Source: Bacteroidota bacterium (lineage in GTDB: Bacteria > Bacteroidota > Bacteroidia > Flavobacteriales > Flavobacteriaceae). From it: a DNA stretch of 7,159 nucleotides. Every line of letters starts with the position of its first letter. Positions within the stretch are counted from its first letter, which is position 1. Of this stretch, positions 6,695-7,159 are shown piece after piece. Position numbers and translations under genes: made by a program. The stretch lies in NCBI GenBank assembly GCA_009937085.1, contig JAACDD010000087.1, positions 1-7,159 of the forward strand, in the 5' to 3' direction. Below the pieces are notes generated by a model. It was not told the DNA's origin. It worked only from the letters and a program-made list of their open reading frames with translations, and did no database searches.

Positions 6695-7159
6695 ATTTTG
6701 CTGTATACGACCTGAAACATTCGTCAGGTCAGCTTTTTGAAACGTATTCCCTGTAATATGCTCGTATAATTCAATATAACGCTCCGAAACAGACGCAATG
6801 TAAGCGTCAGACATTTCGGGAAGTTGTTGACCGGGCTTACCTTGAAATCCATGCTCGATTAACCACTGACGAACAAACTCTTTTGATAATTGACGTTGTG
6901 ACTCGCCCTTATCTTGACGCTCTTGATAGCCATCTGCATAAAAGTATCGTGAAGAATCTGGCGTGTGAATTTCATCAATCAGAATAATATTCCCCTTGGC
7001 GTCTTTGCCAAATTCATATTTAGTATCCACCAGAATTAAGCCTTGTGCAGCTGCCATTTCAGTGCCTCGTGCAAACAAAGCCCTTGTATAATTTGCAAGC
7101 TGCTCATATTCTGCTGCAGTAACGATTTTTCTTTCGATAAGTTCTTCGGGGGTAATATC
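6671..7159 (-). CDS. purC: Phosphoribosylaminoimidazole-succinocarboxamide synthase (SAICAR synthetase), C-terminal part
   Basis: PurC condenses CAIR with aspartate using ATP in de novo purine synthesis, in the cytosol. The frame is open to the right edge, so the window holds the last 162 residues and the N-terminal ATP-binding part lies outside. Near the left of the fragment, LILVDTKYEFG is the SAICAR synthetase signature (D-x-K-x-E-F-G), followed by ILIDEIHTPDSSRYFYADGY, characteristic of the longer Bacteroidetes/eukaryote-like subtype, then KEFVRQWLIEHGFQG and the C-terminal helices ending NLDAFFKA. A TTG at 7076-7078 is an internal Leu codon, not the start; the reading frame continues upstream with DITPEELIERKIVTAAEYEQ. 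It converges on miaA, and its stop lies 24 nt inside miaA. It shares the purine/one-carbon theme with glyA, but is not next to it. Confidence 0.96.
   Translation of the reverse strand, partial: DITPEELIERKIVTAAEYEQLANYTRALFARGTEMAAAQGLILVDTKYEFGKDAKGNIILIDEIHTPDSSRYFYADGYQERQDKGESQRQLSKEFVRQWLIEHGFQGKPGQQLPEMSDAYIASVSERYIELYEHITGNTFQKADLTNVSGRIQQNLDAFFKA
6709..6738 (+). terminator. Terminator-like hairpin for the miaA operon, inside purC
   Basis: GACCTGA (6709-6715) and TCAGGTC (6724-6730) form a perfect 7-bp stem with an 8-nt loop. Three bases later comes a run of five T (6734-6738). The hairpin begins 14 nt after the miaA stop, the normal place for an intrinsic terminator, yet it lies within the 3' coding part of purC. 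The U-tract is short and not directly adjacent to the stem, so its strength is uncertain. Confidence 0.5.

Noticed and set aside
7076..7078. TTG as a start codon for a short 135-aa purC-like protein
   Set aside because: The frame continues upstream with residues consistent with PurC to the window edge; this TTG is an internal leucine codon.
1..7159. Defence island, prophage, transposon, CRISPR or toxin-antitoxin system
   Set aside because: All coding space is taken by recognisable housekeeping genes. No integrase, transposase, spaced repeats or small gene pairs are seen, and the nuclease fusion sits in an ordinary operon without defence partners.

Overview
The window looks like a chromosomal housekeeping segment from a member of the Bacteroidetes, most likely Flavobacteriia. 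The DNA is visibly AT-rich. The proteins read like flavobacterial versions: the GlyA active-site segment is ADISHPSG, and the SmpB and PCMT N-termini have the Bacteroidetes form. Matches to the Bacteroidetes sigma factor -7 element (TAnnTTTG) lie in front of the divergent genes, and Shine-Dalgarno sequences are largely absent. I see no mobile element, CRISPR array, tRNA or rRNA gene. Nothing marks the region as accessory or recently acquired. I did not find a convincing new multi-gene system.

Layout, left to right. A C-terminal fragment of a probable beta-helix surface protein (+) meets glyA (-) tail to tail. A 109-bp divergent promoter region separates glyA from smpB (+). smpB meets pcm (-) tail to tail. 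A 59-bp divergent promoter region separates pcm from a tight plus-strand run of four genes: a Gfo/Idh/MocA oxidoreductase, a YggS-family PLP protein, a DnaQ-like exonuclease fused to a GIY-YIG/UvrC-like nuclease, and miaA. Inside this run the junctions are a 4-nt overlap, a 3-nt gap and a 14-nt overlap, so it is probably one operon. miaA meets purC (-) tail to tail, and purC runs off the right edge. No stretch over 300 bases lacks a gene; the longest non-coding piece is 109 bp.

Functional threads. GlyA makes glycine and 5,10-methylene-THF, which feed purine synthesis, the pathway in which PurC acts. SmpB and MiaA both serve translation (ribosome rescue and tRNA modification). PCMT repairs aged proteins. 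YggS maintains PLP homeostasis. The exonuclease/GIY-YIG fusion is probably a DNA repair enzyme. The genes are not otherwise an obvious pathway.

Points worth a second look: the nuclease fusion keeps a four-cysteine pattern like the UvrC [4Fe-4S] ligands; three genes have a -7 box ending only 4-5 nt before the ATG, which suggests leaderless or nearly leaderless mRNAs; the divergent pcm/oxidoreductase promoters overlap; all three convergent pairs overlap at their stop codons; and a terminator-like hairpin for the miaA operon lies inside purC.
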